DNA of 31,795 nucleotides from NCBI GenBank assembly GCA_016932955.1, contig JAFGBV010000224.1, positions 1 to 31,795 of the forward strand. The letters run 5' to 3'. The notes under the pieces were generated by a model. The model did no database searches. It worked only from the letters and a program-made list of their open reading frames with translations, and was not told the origin of the DNA. The position numbers and the translations under genes were made by a program. Position 1 is the first letter of the stretch. The number at the start of each line of letters is the position of its first letter. The stretch is from Anaerolineales bacterium (lineage in GTDB: Bacteria > Chloroflexota > Anaerolineae > Anaerolineales > UBA4823). Positions 8,386 through 16,794 of the stretch are shown one piece after another.

Positions 8386-9507
8386 TTGGATATTCGTTTT
8401 ATTCAAGGTAATGATGCAATCAGTTGGGGCGCCCTCGCCGCTGGCTGTCGCTTCTTTGCCGGTTATCCTATCACCCCATCCACCGAGATCGCCGAGCTGA
8501 TGTCGCGCGAGCTGCCCCGCCACAATGGTAAATTCATTCAGATGGAAGATGAGATTGCCAGCCTGGCTGCCGTGATCGGCGCCTCTGTCGGCGGCGCCAA
8601 GTCGATGACCGCCACCAGCGGACCGGGTTTCTCGCTGATGCAAGAGCACATCGGCTACGCCGCCATGACCGAAATCCCCTGTGTCATCGTCAACGTGCAG
8701 CGCCTTGGCCCTTCCACCGGTCAGCCCACCGCCGCCTCCCAGGGTGATGTGATGCAGGCGCGCTGGGGCACCCACGGCGATCACCCCATCATTGTGCTCT
8801 GCCCCTATTCCGTCAACCAGTGCTTCGACCTCGCCGTCCAGGCTTTCAACATGTCCGAAAAATACCGCACCCCCGTGATCTTGCTCACCGATGAGGTCGT
8901 CGGTCACATGCGCGAAAAGTTCGTCATGCCCGATTTCGCCACCATCCAGCGCATCGAGCGTCCCAAGATCCCCGTACCCCATGAGTGGTACCAGCCCTAC
9001 GGCGACACCCCCAGCGATGTCCCCCCCATGGCCAGCTTTGGCGATGGCTACCGCTACCACATCACCGGCCTCTTCCACGATGATAAGGGATACCCAACCC
9101 AGCGCCTGGACGAAGTCGACCCTTGGATCGACCGCGTCCACCGCAAGATCGAGCGCAACCTCGATGAGATCATCCTCGTCGAAGAAGATGGCACCGAAGA
9201 TGCCAACACCATTGTCATTGCCTATGGCGCCACTGTGCGCAGCGCCCGCCATGCCGTCAAGCTCGCCCGTAACCAGCGCGCCAAGGTCGGCCTTGTCTCC
9301 TTGAAGACCATCTGGCCCTTTGCCGAGCATGTAGTCGAGCGCGCCGCCGACCATGCACGCCGCGTCATCGTTCCAGAGATGAACCTCGGTCAGTTAGCCT
9401 TAGAAGTTGAGCGCATCGTTGGCCGCCGCAAGGTCACTCGCCTCAACCGCGCCAACGGCGAGATGATCACACCGCAAATGATCCTGGAAGCGATTGAGGG
9501 TAAATAA
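8386..9507 (+). CDS. korA: 2-oxoacid:ferredoxin oxidoreductase, alpha subunit
   Basis: Part of the complex that oxidatively decarboxylates a 2-oxoacid with CoA and ferredoxin, or runs the reverse reaction. Translation starts at a TTG (8386), chosen because AGGAGGAG (8373-8380) lies 5 bases upstream and the protein then begins right at the conserved MDIRFIQGNDAISWGA. FFAGYPITPSTEIAELM and the block SGPGFSLMQEHIGYA (about residues 80-94) are the typical alpha-subunit signatures. The 373-aa length fits the 2-oxoglutarate and branched-chain type rather than the single-chain PFOR. The exact substrate (2-oxoglutarate, pyruvate or branched-chain oxoacid) cannot be read from the sequence. Confidence 0.92.
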   Translation: MDIRFIQGNDAISWGALAAGCRFFAGYPITPSTEIAELMSRELPRHNGKFIQMEDEIASLAAVIGASVGGAKSMTATSGPGFSLMQEHIGYAAMTEIPCVIVNVQRLGPSTGQPTAASQGDVMQARWGTHGDHPIIVLCPYSVNQCFDLAVQAFNMSEKYRTPVILLTDEVVGHMREKFVMPDFATIQRIERPKIPVPHEWYQPYGDTPSDVPPMASFGDGYRYHITGLFHDDKGYPTQRLDEVDPWIDRVHRKIERNLDEIILVEEDGTEDANTIVIAYGATVRSARHAVKLARNQRAKVGLVSLKTIWPFAEHVVERAADHARRVIVPEMNLGQLALEVERIVGRRKVTRLNRANGEMITPQMILEAIEGK

Positions 9508-9508
9508 A

Positions 9509-10369
9509 ATGGCACGTGAAGAACCGATTGATTATTACGCATACCTGCGGCCAACCAAGAAATACCCCAATGTCTGGTGTTCAGGCTGCGGGATTGGCAT
9601 CGTGATGGGCGCACTCCTGCGCGCCATTGACCGCATCGGCCTGGACAAGAACAATGTAGCCGTCATCTCAGGGATTGGCTGCACCGGACGTATGCCCGTC
9701 TACATGGATTTCAACACCATGCACACCACCCACGGGCGCGCCCTCGCTTTTGCCACCGGCCTCAAGATCGCCCGCCCCGAGCTGGTAGTGATCGTCGTCA
9801 TGGGCGATGGCGATGCCATCGCCATTGGCGGCAACCACTTCATCCATGCCTCCCGCCGCAATATCGATATGACCGCCCTGGTAGTCAACAACTGGATCTA
9901 CGGCATGACCGGCGGGCAGTACAGCCCCACCACCCCCATGGATAGCCGCGCCTCCACCGCCCCCTATGGCAGTATCGAACAGGCCATGCCCATCTGCGAT
10001 GTCGCTGCCGCAGCCGGTGCCTCTTACGTTGCTCGCTCCACCGTCTACCACGCCACCGAGCTGGATAAGCAGTTGGAAGCAGCCATTCGCAAGAAGGGCT
10101 TCAGCGTTGTCGAGGCCGTCTCTTACTGCCACACCACCTTTGGTCGCATGAACAAGCGCGGCAACGTTGTCGATATGATGCGCTGGCTCAAAGAGAACAG
10201 CGTCAACCAGGCTGCTGCCGAGAAGCTCACCGATGAAGAAAAAGCCGCCAAGATCGTGCGCGGCGTCATCCGCGACGTAGATAAGCCTGAATACCTCGAT
10301 CTTTATCAGAAAGTGATCGACCGCGCCTTAGAGACGGATGGTGCGCGCACCTCAGGAGGATATATCTAG
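9509..10369 (+). CDS. korB: 2-oxoacid:ferredoxin oxidoreductase, beta (TPP-binding) subunit
   Basis: Carries thiamine diphosphate and performs the decarboxylation. The 286-residue product has the metal/TPP-proximal CSGCGIGIVMGALLRA near the N-terminus. The TPP motif MGDGDAIAIGGNHFIHA and the continuation NNWIYGMTGGQYSPTTP are both in the expected order. The ATG at 9509 begins one base after the alpha-subunit stop, with GAGGG about 8 bases upstream. A TTG at 9494 inside korA would add five residues and is less likely. The 1-base spacing to both neighbours indicates one polycistronic message and translational coupling. Confidence 0.93.
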   Translation: MAREEPIDYYAYLRPTKKYPNVWCSGCGIGIVMGALLRAIDRIGLDKNNVAVISGIGCTGRMPVYMDFNTMHTTHGRALAFATGLKIARPELVVIVVMGDGDAIAIGGNHFIHASRRNIDMTALVVNNWIYGMTGGQYSPTTPMDSRASTAPYGSIEQAMPICDVAAAAGASYVARSTVYHATELDKQLEAAIRKKGFSVVEAVSYCHTTFGRMNKRGNVVDMMRWLKENSVNQAAAEKLTDEEKAAKIVRGVIRDVDKPEYLDLYQKVIDRALETDGARTSGGYI

Positions 10370-10370
10370 A

Positions 10371-10943
10371 ATGAGCCCCAAGCACCCCATAGACCGCACC
10401 GAGATCCGCATGGCCGGAGAAGGCGGCCAGGGAATGATCCTGGCTGGCATCATCCTCGGTGAGGCAGCCGCCATCTACGATGAGAAGAATGCCGTCCAGA
10501 CCCAATCCTACGGCCCCGAAGCGCGCGGCGGCGCCAGCCGTTCCGAGGTCATCATCGCCGAAGGCGAGATCGACCACCCTGAGGTCATCGACGCCGACGC
10601 CCTCGTTGCCCTCAGCCAGGAAGCCTGCGATAAGTTCGCCGGCGCCGTCCGCCGCGATGGCTGGATCATCGTCGACGAAGAGAAGGTTGGCCGCGTCCTC
10701 TCCTCGCGTGGCAATATCGTTCGCCTTCCCATCCTCCGCATGGCGCAAGAGATCACCGGCAGAACGATCACTGCCAACGTTGTCGCCCTCGGCGCCCTGG
10801 TCGCCCTCACTGGCGTGGTCTCGCGCCAGTCCATCGAGCAAGCCGTCGCCAAGCGCGCCCCAAAAGGCACCGAGGAAATGAACCGCAAATCCCTCGCCGC
10901 AGGCTTCGAAGCCGTCAAAGATCTCATCGAGAACAACAACTAG
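10371..10943 (+). CDS. korC: 2-oxoacid:ferredoxin oxidoreductase, gamma subunit
   Basis: The 190-residue gamma subunit of the same complex. It opens with MAGEGGQGMILAGIILGEAA and continues with QTQSYGPEARGGASRSEVII, which are the standard gamma-subunit blocks (GGxGGQGxxxAG and the PEARGG segment). The ATG at 10371 has AGGAGG at 10354-10359 and lies one base after the korB stop. A GTG further upstream is inside korB and is not needed. It is the last gene of the korD-A-B-C operon, and a 13-bp inverted repeat follows. Confidence 0.92.
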   Translation: MSPKHPIDRTEIRMAGEGGQGMILAGIILGEAAAIYDEKNAVQTQSYGPEARGGASRSEVIIAEGEIDHPEVIDADALVALSQEACDKFAGAVRRDGWIIVDEEKVGRVLSSRGNIVRLPILRMAQEITGRTITANVVALGALVALTGVVSRQSIEQAVAKRAPKGTEEMNRKSLAAGFEAVKDLIENNN

Positions 10944-10965
10944 CCCAACTGCGCGCCAAAAAGAA

Positions 10966-11011
10966 TTGGGTTGATGCTTGCAGCGCAGTTGCCTTGCTAG
11001 CATCAACCCAA
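10966..11011 (+). terminator. 13-bp inverted repeat after the kor operon, possible terminator
   Basis: TTGGGTTGATGCT (10966-10978) is perfectly complementary to AGCATCAACCCAA (10999-11011) around a 20-base loop, and GTTTTCC follows. It sits in the 92-base gap between korC and aspA. The T-run is weak and the arms are not very GC-rich, so a regulatory or processing hairpin in an aspA leader is an alternative. Confidence 0.55.
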
Positions 11012-11035
11012 CTGTTTTCCAATATTGGAGGAAGC

Positions 11036-12448
11036 ATGAACCCCAAAATGCGATCCGAGCACGACCTCATCGGCGAGCGCGCCGTGCCCGATGAGCGCTA
11101 CTACGGCATTCAAACCTTACGCGCCCTCGAAAACTTCGCCATCACCGGCATTCCCATCTCCCACTACCCGCGCCTCGTCCATTCCCTCGCCTACATCAAA
11201 AAAGCCGCTGCCCTTGCCAACATGGAGTTGGGCCTGCTCGAAGAGCACATCGCCCGCGCCATTGTCCAGGCCTGCGAGGATATCCTTGCTGGTATGCTCC
11301 ACCAGGATTTTGTCGTCGATGTCATCCAGGGCGGGGCAGGCACATCGACCAATATGAATGCCAACGAAGTCATCGCCAACCGCGCCCTCGTCATCCTCGG
11401 TCACCAGAAAGGGCAGTACCAGTTCGTCCACCCCCTCAACCACGTCAACATGTCCCAGTCAACCAACGATGTCTATCCCACCGCCCTGCGCCTCACCCTC
11501 AGCCAGAAAATGGATGGCATGCTGGTTGAGATGCGCACCCTGCGCGATGCCCTGCGCCAGAAAGGCCTGGAGTTTGCCGATGTTCTGAAGATGGGGCGCA
11601 CCCAGCTGCAAGATGCCGTGCCCATGACCCTCGGGCAGGAGTTCGAAGCCTGGGCGGTGATGGTTGAAGAAGACATCCAGCGCGTCATCGAAGCCCAGGC
11701 GCTCATCCGCGAGATCAACATGGGCGCCACCGCCATCGGCACCGGCCTCAATGCCCACCCCGATTACGCCCCCCTTGTCACCGAGCGCCTGCGCCAGGTC
11801 AGCGGCGTTCCCGTGGTGCTCTCGCAAAACCTGGTTGAAGCCACCCAAGATACCGGCGGTTATGTGCAGCTTTCCGGCGTGCTCAAGCGCGTGGCGGTCA
11901 AAATCTCCAAGATCAGCAACGACCTGCGCCTGCTCTCTTCCGGCCCCCGCGCCGGCCTGGGCGAGATCAACCTCCCCCGCATGGCTCCCGGCTCCTCGAT
12001 CATGCCCGGCAAGGTCAACCCGATCATCCCCGAAGTGGTCAACCAGGTAGCCTTTGCCGTCATCGGCAACGATCTCACCGTCACCCAGGCTGCCGCAGCC
12101 GGGCAGCTCGAATTGAACGCCTTCGAGCCGGTGATTGCCTACAGCCTCTTCAACTCCCTCGATATGCTCGGCCGCGCCTGCCGCACCCTCGCCGAGCGCT
12201 GCGTCAGCGGCATCACCGCCAACCGCGAACACTGCCGCCGCATGGTCGAGCGCTCCATCGGCCTCGTCACCGCCCTCGTCCCCGTCATCGGCTACGAAAA
12301 GTCCACCGAAGTCGCCGACGAAGCCCTGCGCTCCGCCTCCTCCGTGTATGAGATTGTGCTCCAGAAAGGCTACCTGACCAAAGCAGAGCTGGATGACCTG
12401 CTCACCCCCGAGCGTATGACCCAGCCTCGCGCCACCTACCGCGTGTAA
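11036..12448 (+). CDS. aspA: Aspartate ammonia-lyase
   Basis: Converts aspartate to fumarate and ammonia. The 470-residue protein of the fumarase/aspartase superfamily has the signature GSSIMPGKVNP starting at residue 319, on the mobile catalytic loop. Three segments favour aspartase over class II fumarase: YYGIQTLRALENF, IQGGAGTSTNMNANEVIANRA and NMSQSTNDVYPTALR. The ATG at 11036 follows TTGGAGGAAG. The stop codon directly abuts the stop of the convergent gene (12448/12449). Beside glnA and the kor operon it fits amino-acid catabolism feeding fumarate. Fumarase remains a minor alternative. Confidence 0.88.
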   Translation: MNPKMRSEHDLIGERAVPDERYYGIQTLRALENFAITGIPISHYPRLVHSLAYIKKAAALANMELGLLEEHIARAIVQACEDILAGMLHQDFVVDVIQGGAGTSTNMNANEVIANRALVILGHQKGQYQFVHPLNHVNMSQSTNDVYPTALRLTLSQKMDGMLVEMRTLRDALRQKGLEFADVLKMGRTQLQDAVPMTLGQEFEAWAVMVEEDIQRVIEAQALIREINMGATAIGTGLNAHPDYAPLVTERLRQVSGVPVVLSQNLVEATQDTGGYVQLSGVLKRVAVKISKISNDLRLLSSGPRAGLGEINLPRMAPGSSIMPGKVNPIIPEVVNQVAFAVIGNDLTVTQAAAAGQLELNAFEPVIAYSLFNSLDMLGRACRTLAERCVSGITANREHCRRMVERSIGLVTALVPVIGYEKSTEVADEALRSASSVYEIVLQKGYLTKAELDDLLTPERMTQPRATYRV

Positions 12449-14740
12449 TTACCCCCTCACCCGCAAAATACCGTGCGTCGGCGTGCAGTAATATACGGTG
12501 AACGGGTCGAAGGGATCGATGCGGATCGCCCCCACGGCAATCCCCGCCAGCTCGTCCGGGCCGCGCAGCCACGTTTGCCCGCCATCCCGCGAAACATACG
12601 CCCCGTCCAGCGTGCCGGCGTAGATGCGGTTGGGGAATTCCGCTGAGACCGCCAGCGCCGTCACCGTCTGCTCCTCCAACCCCAGCGCCGTCCATCCCGC
12701 TTCGTCCCAGCGGTAAACGCCGTGGCTGGTCCCCGCGTATAGGACAACATCCGCTAGCGTCCCTGTGCTGGTCAGGGTTCCGGTCGGAACTTCGTTCCGA
12801 TTGGCGCTGGCTGCCAGACTAAAAGCCTCCCCCGCCGGCAGGTTGGTGCGCATCCACATCTCCCCCTCGTTCATCGTCACCCACACATCGCTGATTGGTT
12901 CCGTCGCCGCAAAGACAATCTCCGGGTTGCTGGGGTGTACCGCCAGAGCGTGGATGCTCTGCGAGGTCATATCCGTCGCTTCCCAGCTCAGCCCCCCGTT
13001 CTCGCTGCGCCAAACCCCCAGCCCGTCCGTGCCCAGGTAGGCTGTGGCAGAATAGGATGGGGAAAACGCCATCGAAAGCAGCCCTGTCACCGATGGTGTC
13101 TCCAATTCTTGTAGGGGCAAGTCTGTGACCCGCCCATCCTCCTCGATACCAGGTAGCAGGGGCAATGCGGACACACTACGTCCGGCGGACGCACTACGTC
13201 CGGCAAACGAACGATGTACGACATCAAAGGAGCCCAGTCCCGCCAATCCATCGATCGCGATCGCCTGCCAGCAAGGTCCCGAAACCACATCGCAGCGGAA
13301 CAAACCGCTGGCTTGAGTCAGCGCGTAAAGGATTCCCGGCTGCCAGGGTGGAGAAACCAGCGCCTGGATGTACTTTTCCGGCAGCCCGTTGTTCATCGCC
13401 TCCCAGGTCTGCCCCCCGTCGCTGCTGCGCCAGACCCCGTTGCCATACAGACCGGCATAGAACAGCCCGCGTTGCTCCACGTCGGTGACCAGTCCGTTGA
13501 CCCAGGCATTGTGCAGCCCTTCCTGGCTGTGCGCCCAGGTCTCGCCGCCGTCGCCGCTACGGAACAGCCCATTGTTGGCTGTTCCTGCCAGCAAGTTCTG
13601 TCCATCTTGTGGGTCGATGGCCACCATGTAGATGAGCTGCTCAGCCAGGCCCTTGCCATGCCATGTTTCCCCCCCATCCATCGTCTTCACCACGCCATAC
13701 TTGCTTGTCGCCAGGTACAGCGTCCCCGGGTGCAGGTTATCGTGTGCCATGCTTACGATCTTCACCCCCGGCAGGCTGGCACTTACCACTTCCCAGTTCT
13801 CTCCCCCATCCACCGATTTGAACACCCCGCCGCCGTGCCAGGTCCCAAAATAGAGAATCACATCCTCTGCGTCCGGCTGGATCACGATCGCCCGCCCCGA
13901 CTCATCCGTGATCCCCACCGCCACCCCCTTCCAAGTCTCCCCAAAATCTGTGCTGCGGAAAACCGCCCGTTCGTGGGCAGCAGCATAGACCAGGCTGGTG
14001 GGGTTGGGCGAGATAGCGATGGAATAGATCCAGTCCTGCAGCTCTTCCCTGCCCACGTTCTCCAGCTTCGCCTCCCAGGTTTCGCCCCCATCATCGGACT
14101 TGTACAGAACCCCGTTCCAGGGGGCTGCACCCTCATTCGAGGGGCCGCGCGTCCCAATGTAAATGATCTGCGGGTTCAGCGGGTCAATGGCGATGGTATA
14201 GACCGTCGTCTCCGGCTGGATGCCCGCACTGCTGGCGAACCAACTCTGCCCCCCATCCGTGGACTTGTACAACTGATCCTTGTACACCCCCGCGTAGAGC
14301 ACCAACGGCTGCTGCGGATTGACCGCCAGCGAATAAATATACAGGTTACCCAATCCCTCGCTGGCTGGCTCCCAGGTGATCCCCCCATCCCGGCTTTTAT
14401 ACACCCCCGCACCCCACGTCCCCGCGTAAGCAATCTCTGGGTTCAGCGGATCAACCACCACCGAGACCACCGTCCCCCCCGTCGGCCCGATCCACGCCGG
14501 CGGGCTGGATCGCTCCAGCAGCGGCAGGTATTGCGCCGCTGGCGGCTCATCCACGAAAAGCCGTTCATCCGCTGGACCCATCAGGGACTTCGTACCTGAT
14601 CCCGCCCCTGCCCCTACGATGAACAGGAGAGCAAATAATAAAGCAAGCAGGAAACTCGATGCAGGAACTGGAGAAACGTGAGAAACGAAGTTTCTCCAGT
14701 TTCTCAAGAAACGAAGTTTCTCATTGCGCATACTACCCAT
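12449..14740 (-). CDS. Exported BNR/Asp-box repeat protein (Ycf48/sortilin-like propeller)
   Basis: A 763-residue protein predicted to form beta-propellers outside the membrane. The ATG at 14740 shares its A with the TAA of the upstream gene (TAATG), implying translational coupling. A hydrophobic segment at about residues 27-45 (SSFLLALLFALLFIVGAGAG) acts as signal or anchor, and QYLPLLERS follows shortly after. About eleven Asp-box motifs are visible, for example SRDGGITW, STDGGQSW, SDDGGETW, STDFGETW, SVDGGENW, SGDGGETW, SSDGGQTW and SRDGGQTW. Each lies near a YAG or YIGT strand. No catalytic residue set is obvious, so an enzyme such as sialidase is not supported. The reading frame contains several short palindromic repeats, listed separately. 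Ligand and role are unknown. Confidence 0.85.
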   Translation of the reverse strand: MGSMRNEKLRFLRNWRNFVSHVSPVPASSFLLALLFALLFIVGAGAGSGTKSLMGPADERLFVDEPPAAQYLPLLERSSPPAWIGPTGGTVVSVVVDPLNPEIAYAGTWGAGVYKSRDGGITWEPASEGLGNLYIYSLAVNPQQPLVLYAGVYKDQLYKSTDGGQSWFASSAGIQPETTVYTIAIDPLNPQIIYIGTRGPSNEGAAPWNGVLYKSDDGGETWEAKLENVGREELQDWIYSIAISPNPTSLVYAAAHERAVFRSTDFGETWKGVAVGITDESGRAIVIQPDAEDVILYFGTWHGGGVFKSVDGGENWEVVSASLPGVKIVSMAHDNLHPGTLYLATSKYGVVKTMDGGETWHGKGLAEQLIYMVAIDPQDGQNLLAGTANNGLFRSGDGGETWAHSQEGLHNAWVNGLVTDVEQRGLFYAGLYGNGVWRSSDGGQTWEAMNNGLPEKYIQALVSPPWQPGILYALTQASGLFRCDVVSGPCWQAIAIDGLAGLGSFDVVHRSFAGRSASAGRSVSALPLLPGIEEDGRVTDLPLQELETPSVTGLLSMAFSPSYSATAYLGTDGLGVWRSENGGLSWEATDMTSQSIHALAVHPSNPEIVFAATEPISDVWVTMNEGEMWMRTNLPAGEAFSLAASANRNEVPTGTLTSTGTLADVVLYAGTSHGVYRWDEAGWTALGLEEQTVTALAVSAEFPNRIYAGTLDGAYVSRDGGQTWLRGPDELAGIAVGAIRIDPFDPFTVYYCTPTHGILRVRG
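12784..12800. repeat. Class I palindrome (ACGAAGT core)
   Basis: TCGGAAC, TTC, GTTCCGA: perfect 7-base arms around the core, lying inside the BNR-repeat gene. Confidence 0.6.
13168..13202. repeat. Class II palindromes, two tandem copies
   Basis: CGGACACACTACGTCCG (13168-13184) and CGGACGCACTACGTCCG (13186-13202) repeat with an 18-base period, i.e. six codons, inside the BNR-repeat gene. The second has 6-base arms around CACTA. Confidence 0.6.
14581..14599. repeat. Class I palindrome (ACGAAGT core)
   Basis: TCAGGGACTTCGTACCTGA: TCAGG/CCTGA and AC/GT pair around TTC, with one mismatch in the arm. It lies between the membrane segment and the first repeat of the BNR-repeat protein (codons for GTKSL on the minus strand). 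Confidence 0.6.
14680..14722. repeat. Class I palindromes, two neighbouring copies
   Basis: GAGAAACGAAGTTTCTC (14680-14696, perfect 7-base arms) and AGAAACGAAGTTTCT (14707-14721). They lie in the N-terminal codons of the BNR-repeat gene, just before its membrane segment, and half-copies flank them. Confidence 0.6.
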
Positions 14741-16440
14741 TACGGTGTAGGCGTGACCGCTTCCCCCTCGCCTGCCCGGCGGGTGACCAGGAACCACGAT
14801 GCCAGGGAGTTGAAGCGGTCTGCCGCATCGAATAGCGGCCCAATCAGCACTCCCTGCACATCTGCCGAAACGGCATAGCTGTACACAGGGTAAAAGAGCG
14901 GCAAAGCGGGCAGTTCCTGGTTGAAGCGCACCTGGAAATTATTGTACAAGCGCGTGCGCTCTTCCATATCCGTCGTCACCCGTGCCTGCTCCAAGAACTC
15001 GCTCGCCGAGCGGTCATCCCACTTCGAGTAATTCTGTCCGCCGCTGATCTGCGCCTGGTGCCAGAAGGGGTATGGATCAGGATCCGGCGAGCGCGAGAGG
15101 TTGATATCCGCCAGGGCGGCCTGGTACTGCCGCGTATCCAGGTAATTGGTCACCAGCTCGTCATAAGGCACAGCCTTGAGCGTTACCTCCACGCCGATCT
15201 GCGCCCAATCCTGCTGCACCGCAACGGCGATTGCCTGGTGCGTAGCATCGTCAGGATAAAGCAGCTCAAAGCTCAGCGCCAACCCCTCTTCGTTCTCCCG
15301 CACACCCCCCCCCTGCGACGGGATGGTATAACCAGCCTGGCGCAGTTGCGTTTTCGCCTGATCGGCGTTATAAGCCACCCGCGGATTCCCGCTGTAATAC
15401 GCCCATGTCCCCGGCAAGATGACGCCATCGGCAATAATGGCCTGGCTGTTGAGCAGGTTATCCACCATCCACTGCCGGTTGAGCCCGCTGAGCAGCGCCT
15501 GGCGCACGGCCAGCTCCTGAAAGAAAGGCACCGAGGGATGATCCAGGTTCAGGAAGATGATGGTGATCTGCGGCAGGCGGCTGGTGTAGATGCTCAACTC
15601 TGGCTCTGCAAGCACCTGTGGTAGGATCTCGCTGGTCACCTGGGCAATGCCGCCAATCTCGCCCGCCTGGTAAGCAGCCAGCGCCGCCTGCGCGTCGGGG
15701 TAATAGCGAAATGCGATCTGCTCAATGAACGGCGGGGCATGGTAGTAATCTTGATCTGCCCGCAGCACCAGCCCAACAATTTCCCCCTCTTCCATGATGA
15801 AGTGGTCAAACTGGTAGGGACCGCTGCCCACCGGCTGCAAATTAAACGGCGAATCGATCAGCTCGTCGATCGTCAGCTCACCCAGCAGGTGCGAAGGCAA
15901 AACACCAAAACTGAGATAATCCAGGAATGGCGCAAAAGCCTCCGGCAGCCGGAACTGGATTGTCTTTTCATCCAGAGGTTCCACATCCACCGAGTTCCAG
16001 AATTCGATCAGGTCCTCCGGCAAGGGAGATCCTGCCGAACGCATCATCTCAATGGTATAGAGTACATCGTCGCTGGTCACCGGTTGCCCATCGTGCCAGG
16101 CGGCATTGGCGCGCAAGGTGAAATTGTAGGTGGTGCCGTCGCGCGAAATTCCCCACGAATCAGCCAGCTCGCCGTGGGGGAACCCCCTATCGTCAAAGCG
16201 CAGCAGCCCATTGAAGATCAGCCGGTCCACATCCCGGTCTGCCGGATTGTAATAATCCAGCACCGGGTTCAGGCGCACCAAAGAGCCGATCAGCCCCTCG
16301 GCATAAATCCCACCTGCGGCGGGCGCCACCACCGGCTCATCGATCGGGGTAAGTGCAGCAGGCTGCCGGCTAATCAGCAGCAGGGCGATAGCCGCCAGAG
16401 CCAGAGTAGCAATGATCAGCGGCCAGCGAAGTTTCTTCAC
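14740..16440 (-). CDS. ABC transporter substrate-binding protein, family 5 (peptide/opine type)
   Basis: Extracytoplasmic binding protein for peptides or similar solutes, 566 residues. The start is a GTG at 16440 that overlaps the secG stop as TAGTG. A longer open frame upstream runs through secG in another frame and is rejected. The N-terminal helix (about residues 6-23) gives an uncleaved anchor or signal. No lipobox Cys is present, which is unusual for Gram-positive-type binding proteins. Family-5 signatures include LNPVLDYYNPADRDVDRLIFNGLLRF split over the domain start, LADSWGISRDGTTYNFTLR, WHDGQPVTSDDV and QPVGSGPYQF. The C-terminal half contains DPDPYPFWHQAQ and the terminal LPLFYPVYSYAV. 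No permease or ATPase gene is adjacent. The gene lies between secG and the BNR-repeat gene, coupled at both ends. Confidence 0.88.
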   Translation of the reverse strand: MKKLRWPLIIATLALAAIALLLISRQPAALTPIDEPVVAPAAGGIYAEGLIGSLVRLNPVLDYYNPADRDVDRLIFNGLLRFDDRGFPHGELADSWGISRDGTTYNFTLRANAAWHDGQPVTSDDVLYTIEMMRSAGSPLPEDLIEFWNSVDVEPLDEKTIQFRLPEAFAPFLDYLSFGVLPSHLLGELTIDELIDSPFNLQPVGSGPYQFDHFIMEEGEIVGLVLRADQDYYHAPPFIEQIAFRYYPDAQAALAAYQAGEIGGIAQVTSEILPQVLAEPELSIYTSRLPQITIIFLNLDHPSVPFFQELAVRQALLSGLNRQWMVDNLLNSQAIIADGVILPGTWAYYSGNPRVAYNADQAKTQLRQAGYTIPSQGGGVRENEEGLALSFELLYPDDATHQAIAVAVQQDWAQIGVEVTLKAVPYDELVTNYLDTRQYQAALADINLSRSPDPDPYPFWHQAQISGGQNYSKWDDRSASEFLEQARVTTDMEERTRLYNNFQVRFNQELPALPLFYPVYSYAVSADVQGVLIGPLFDAADRFNSLASWFLVTRRAGEGEAVTPTP

Positions 16441-16664
16441 TATTTTTTGAAGATAACCGAAAGAACCGCCAGCACGAAGAAGACCACGCTCAGCACAATG
16501 GTGACATAAAAGAGGGTCTTTTCCACGCCGCGCCGGGCTGTAAAAATGCCGCCCGTATCCGCGCCGGTCAGGCCGCCCAATCCTGCCCCTTTGCTCTGCA
16601 GAATCACACTGGCAATCAGGGCGATTGAGACTATAATAAGAGAAATATCGACAACAGTTTCCAC
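16440..16664 (-). CDS. secG: Preprotein translocase subunit SecG
   Basis: Small membrane subunit of the SecYEG channel, 74 residues. It starts at GTG (16664) behind TTGGAGGCC. Two hydrophobic helices (about residues 7-22 and 50-72) flank the conserved cytoplasmic loop ILQSKGAGLGGLTGA...GIFTARRGVEKTL, which is the SecG signature. It is the first gene of a leftward operon, followed with overlapping stop/start by a solute-binding protein, and has its own promoter in the divergent gap. Confidence 0.93.
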   Translation of the reverse strand: METVVDISLIIVSIALIASVILQSKGAGLGGLTGADTGGIFTARRGVEKTLFYVTIVLSVVFFVLAVLSVIFKK

Positions 16665-16680
16665 ACTTGGCCTCCAAAAT

Positions 16681-16714
16681 CAGACGAAGACGGAGCGAAC
16701 TCCGGATTTGTCTG
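16681..16714 (-). other. Hairpin in the secG leader
   Basis: In the RNA sense of secG, CGGAG-TTCG-CTCCG (16704-16691) forms a 5-bp stem on a UUCG loop. It is extended below a small internal loop by CAGAC/GTCTG (16714-16710 with 16685-16681). It lies between the predicted promoter and the ribosome binding site and could affect message stability. Confidence 0.45.
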
Positions 16715-16745
16715 CAATATGCCCTTAAACCTCTGGGGCGTGCGG

Positions 16746-16774
16746 ATTATACCTTTGCTTGATCGAATCGTCAA
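16746..16774 (-). promoter_or_regulatory. secG: Sigma70-type promoter of the secG operon
   Basis: The minus strand reads TTGACG (16774-16769), a 17-base spacer and a perfect TATAAT (16751-16746). It lies in the gap between secG and the divergent PHP gene. Confidence 0.8.
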
Positions 16775-16794
16775 ATCAGGTGAGTACCAGTAAC

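Noticed and set aside
4249..9120. ACGAAGT at about 4249 and 9111 as class I repeats
   Set aside because: Only three flanking bases pair on each side and both are ordinary codons for DEV. There is no palindromic arm.
8005..9354. 449-codon frame antisense to korD/korA
   Set aside because: Overlaps two genes with intact cofactor motifs. The composition is that of a shadow frame.
13214..14599. 461-codon plus-strand frame within the BNR-repeat gene
   Set aside because: The opposite strand carries eleven Asp-box motifs in frame, while this one is Pro/Arg/His-rich with no ribosome binding site.
16441..16677. N-terminal extension of the binding protein through secG
   Set aside because: The extension is secG DNA in another frame. 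The GTG at 16440 overlapping the secG stop is a better start.
16759..16794. TTG start for the PHP protein
   Set aside because: It would lie inside the secG promoter and add residues not expected before the conserved NLHMHT. The ATG at 16795 has a better ribosome binding site.
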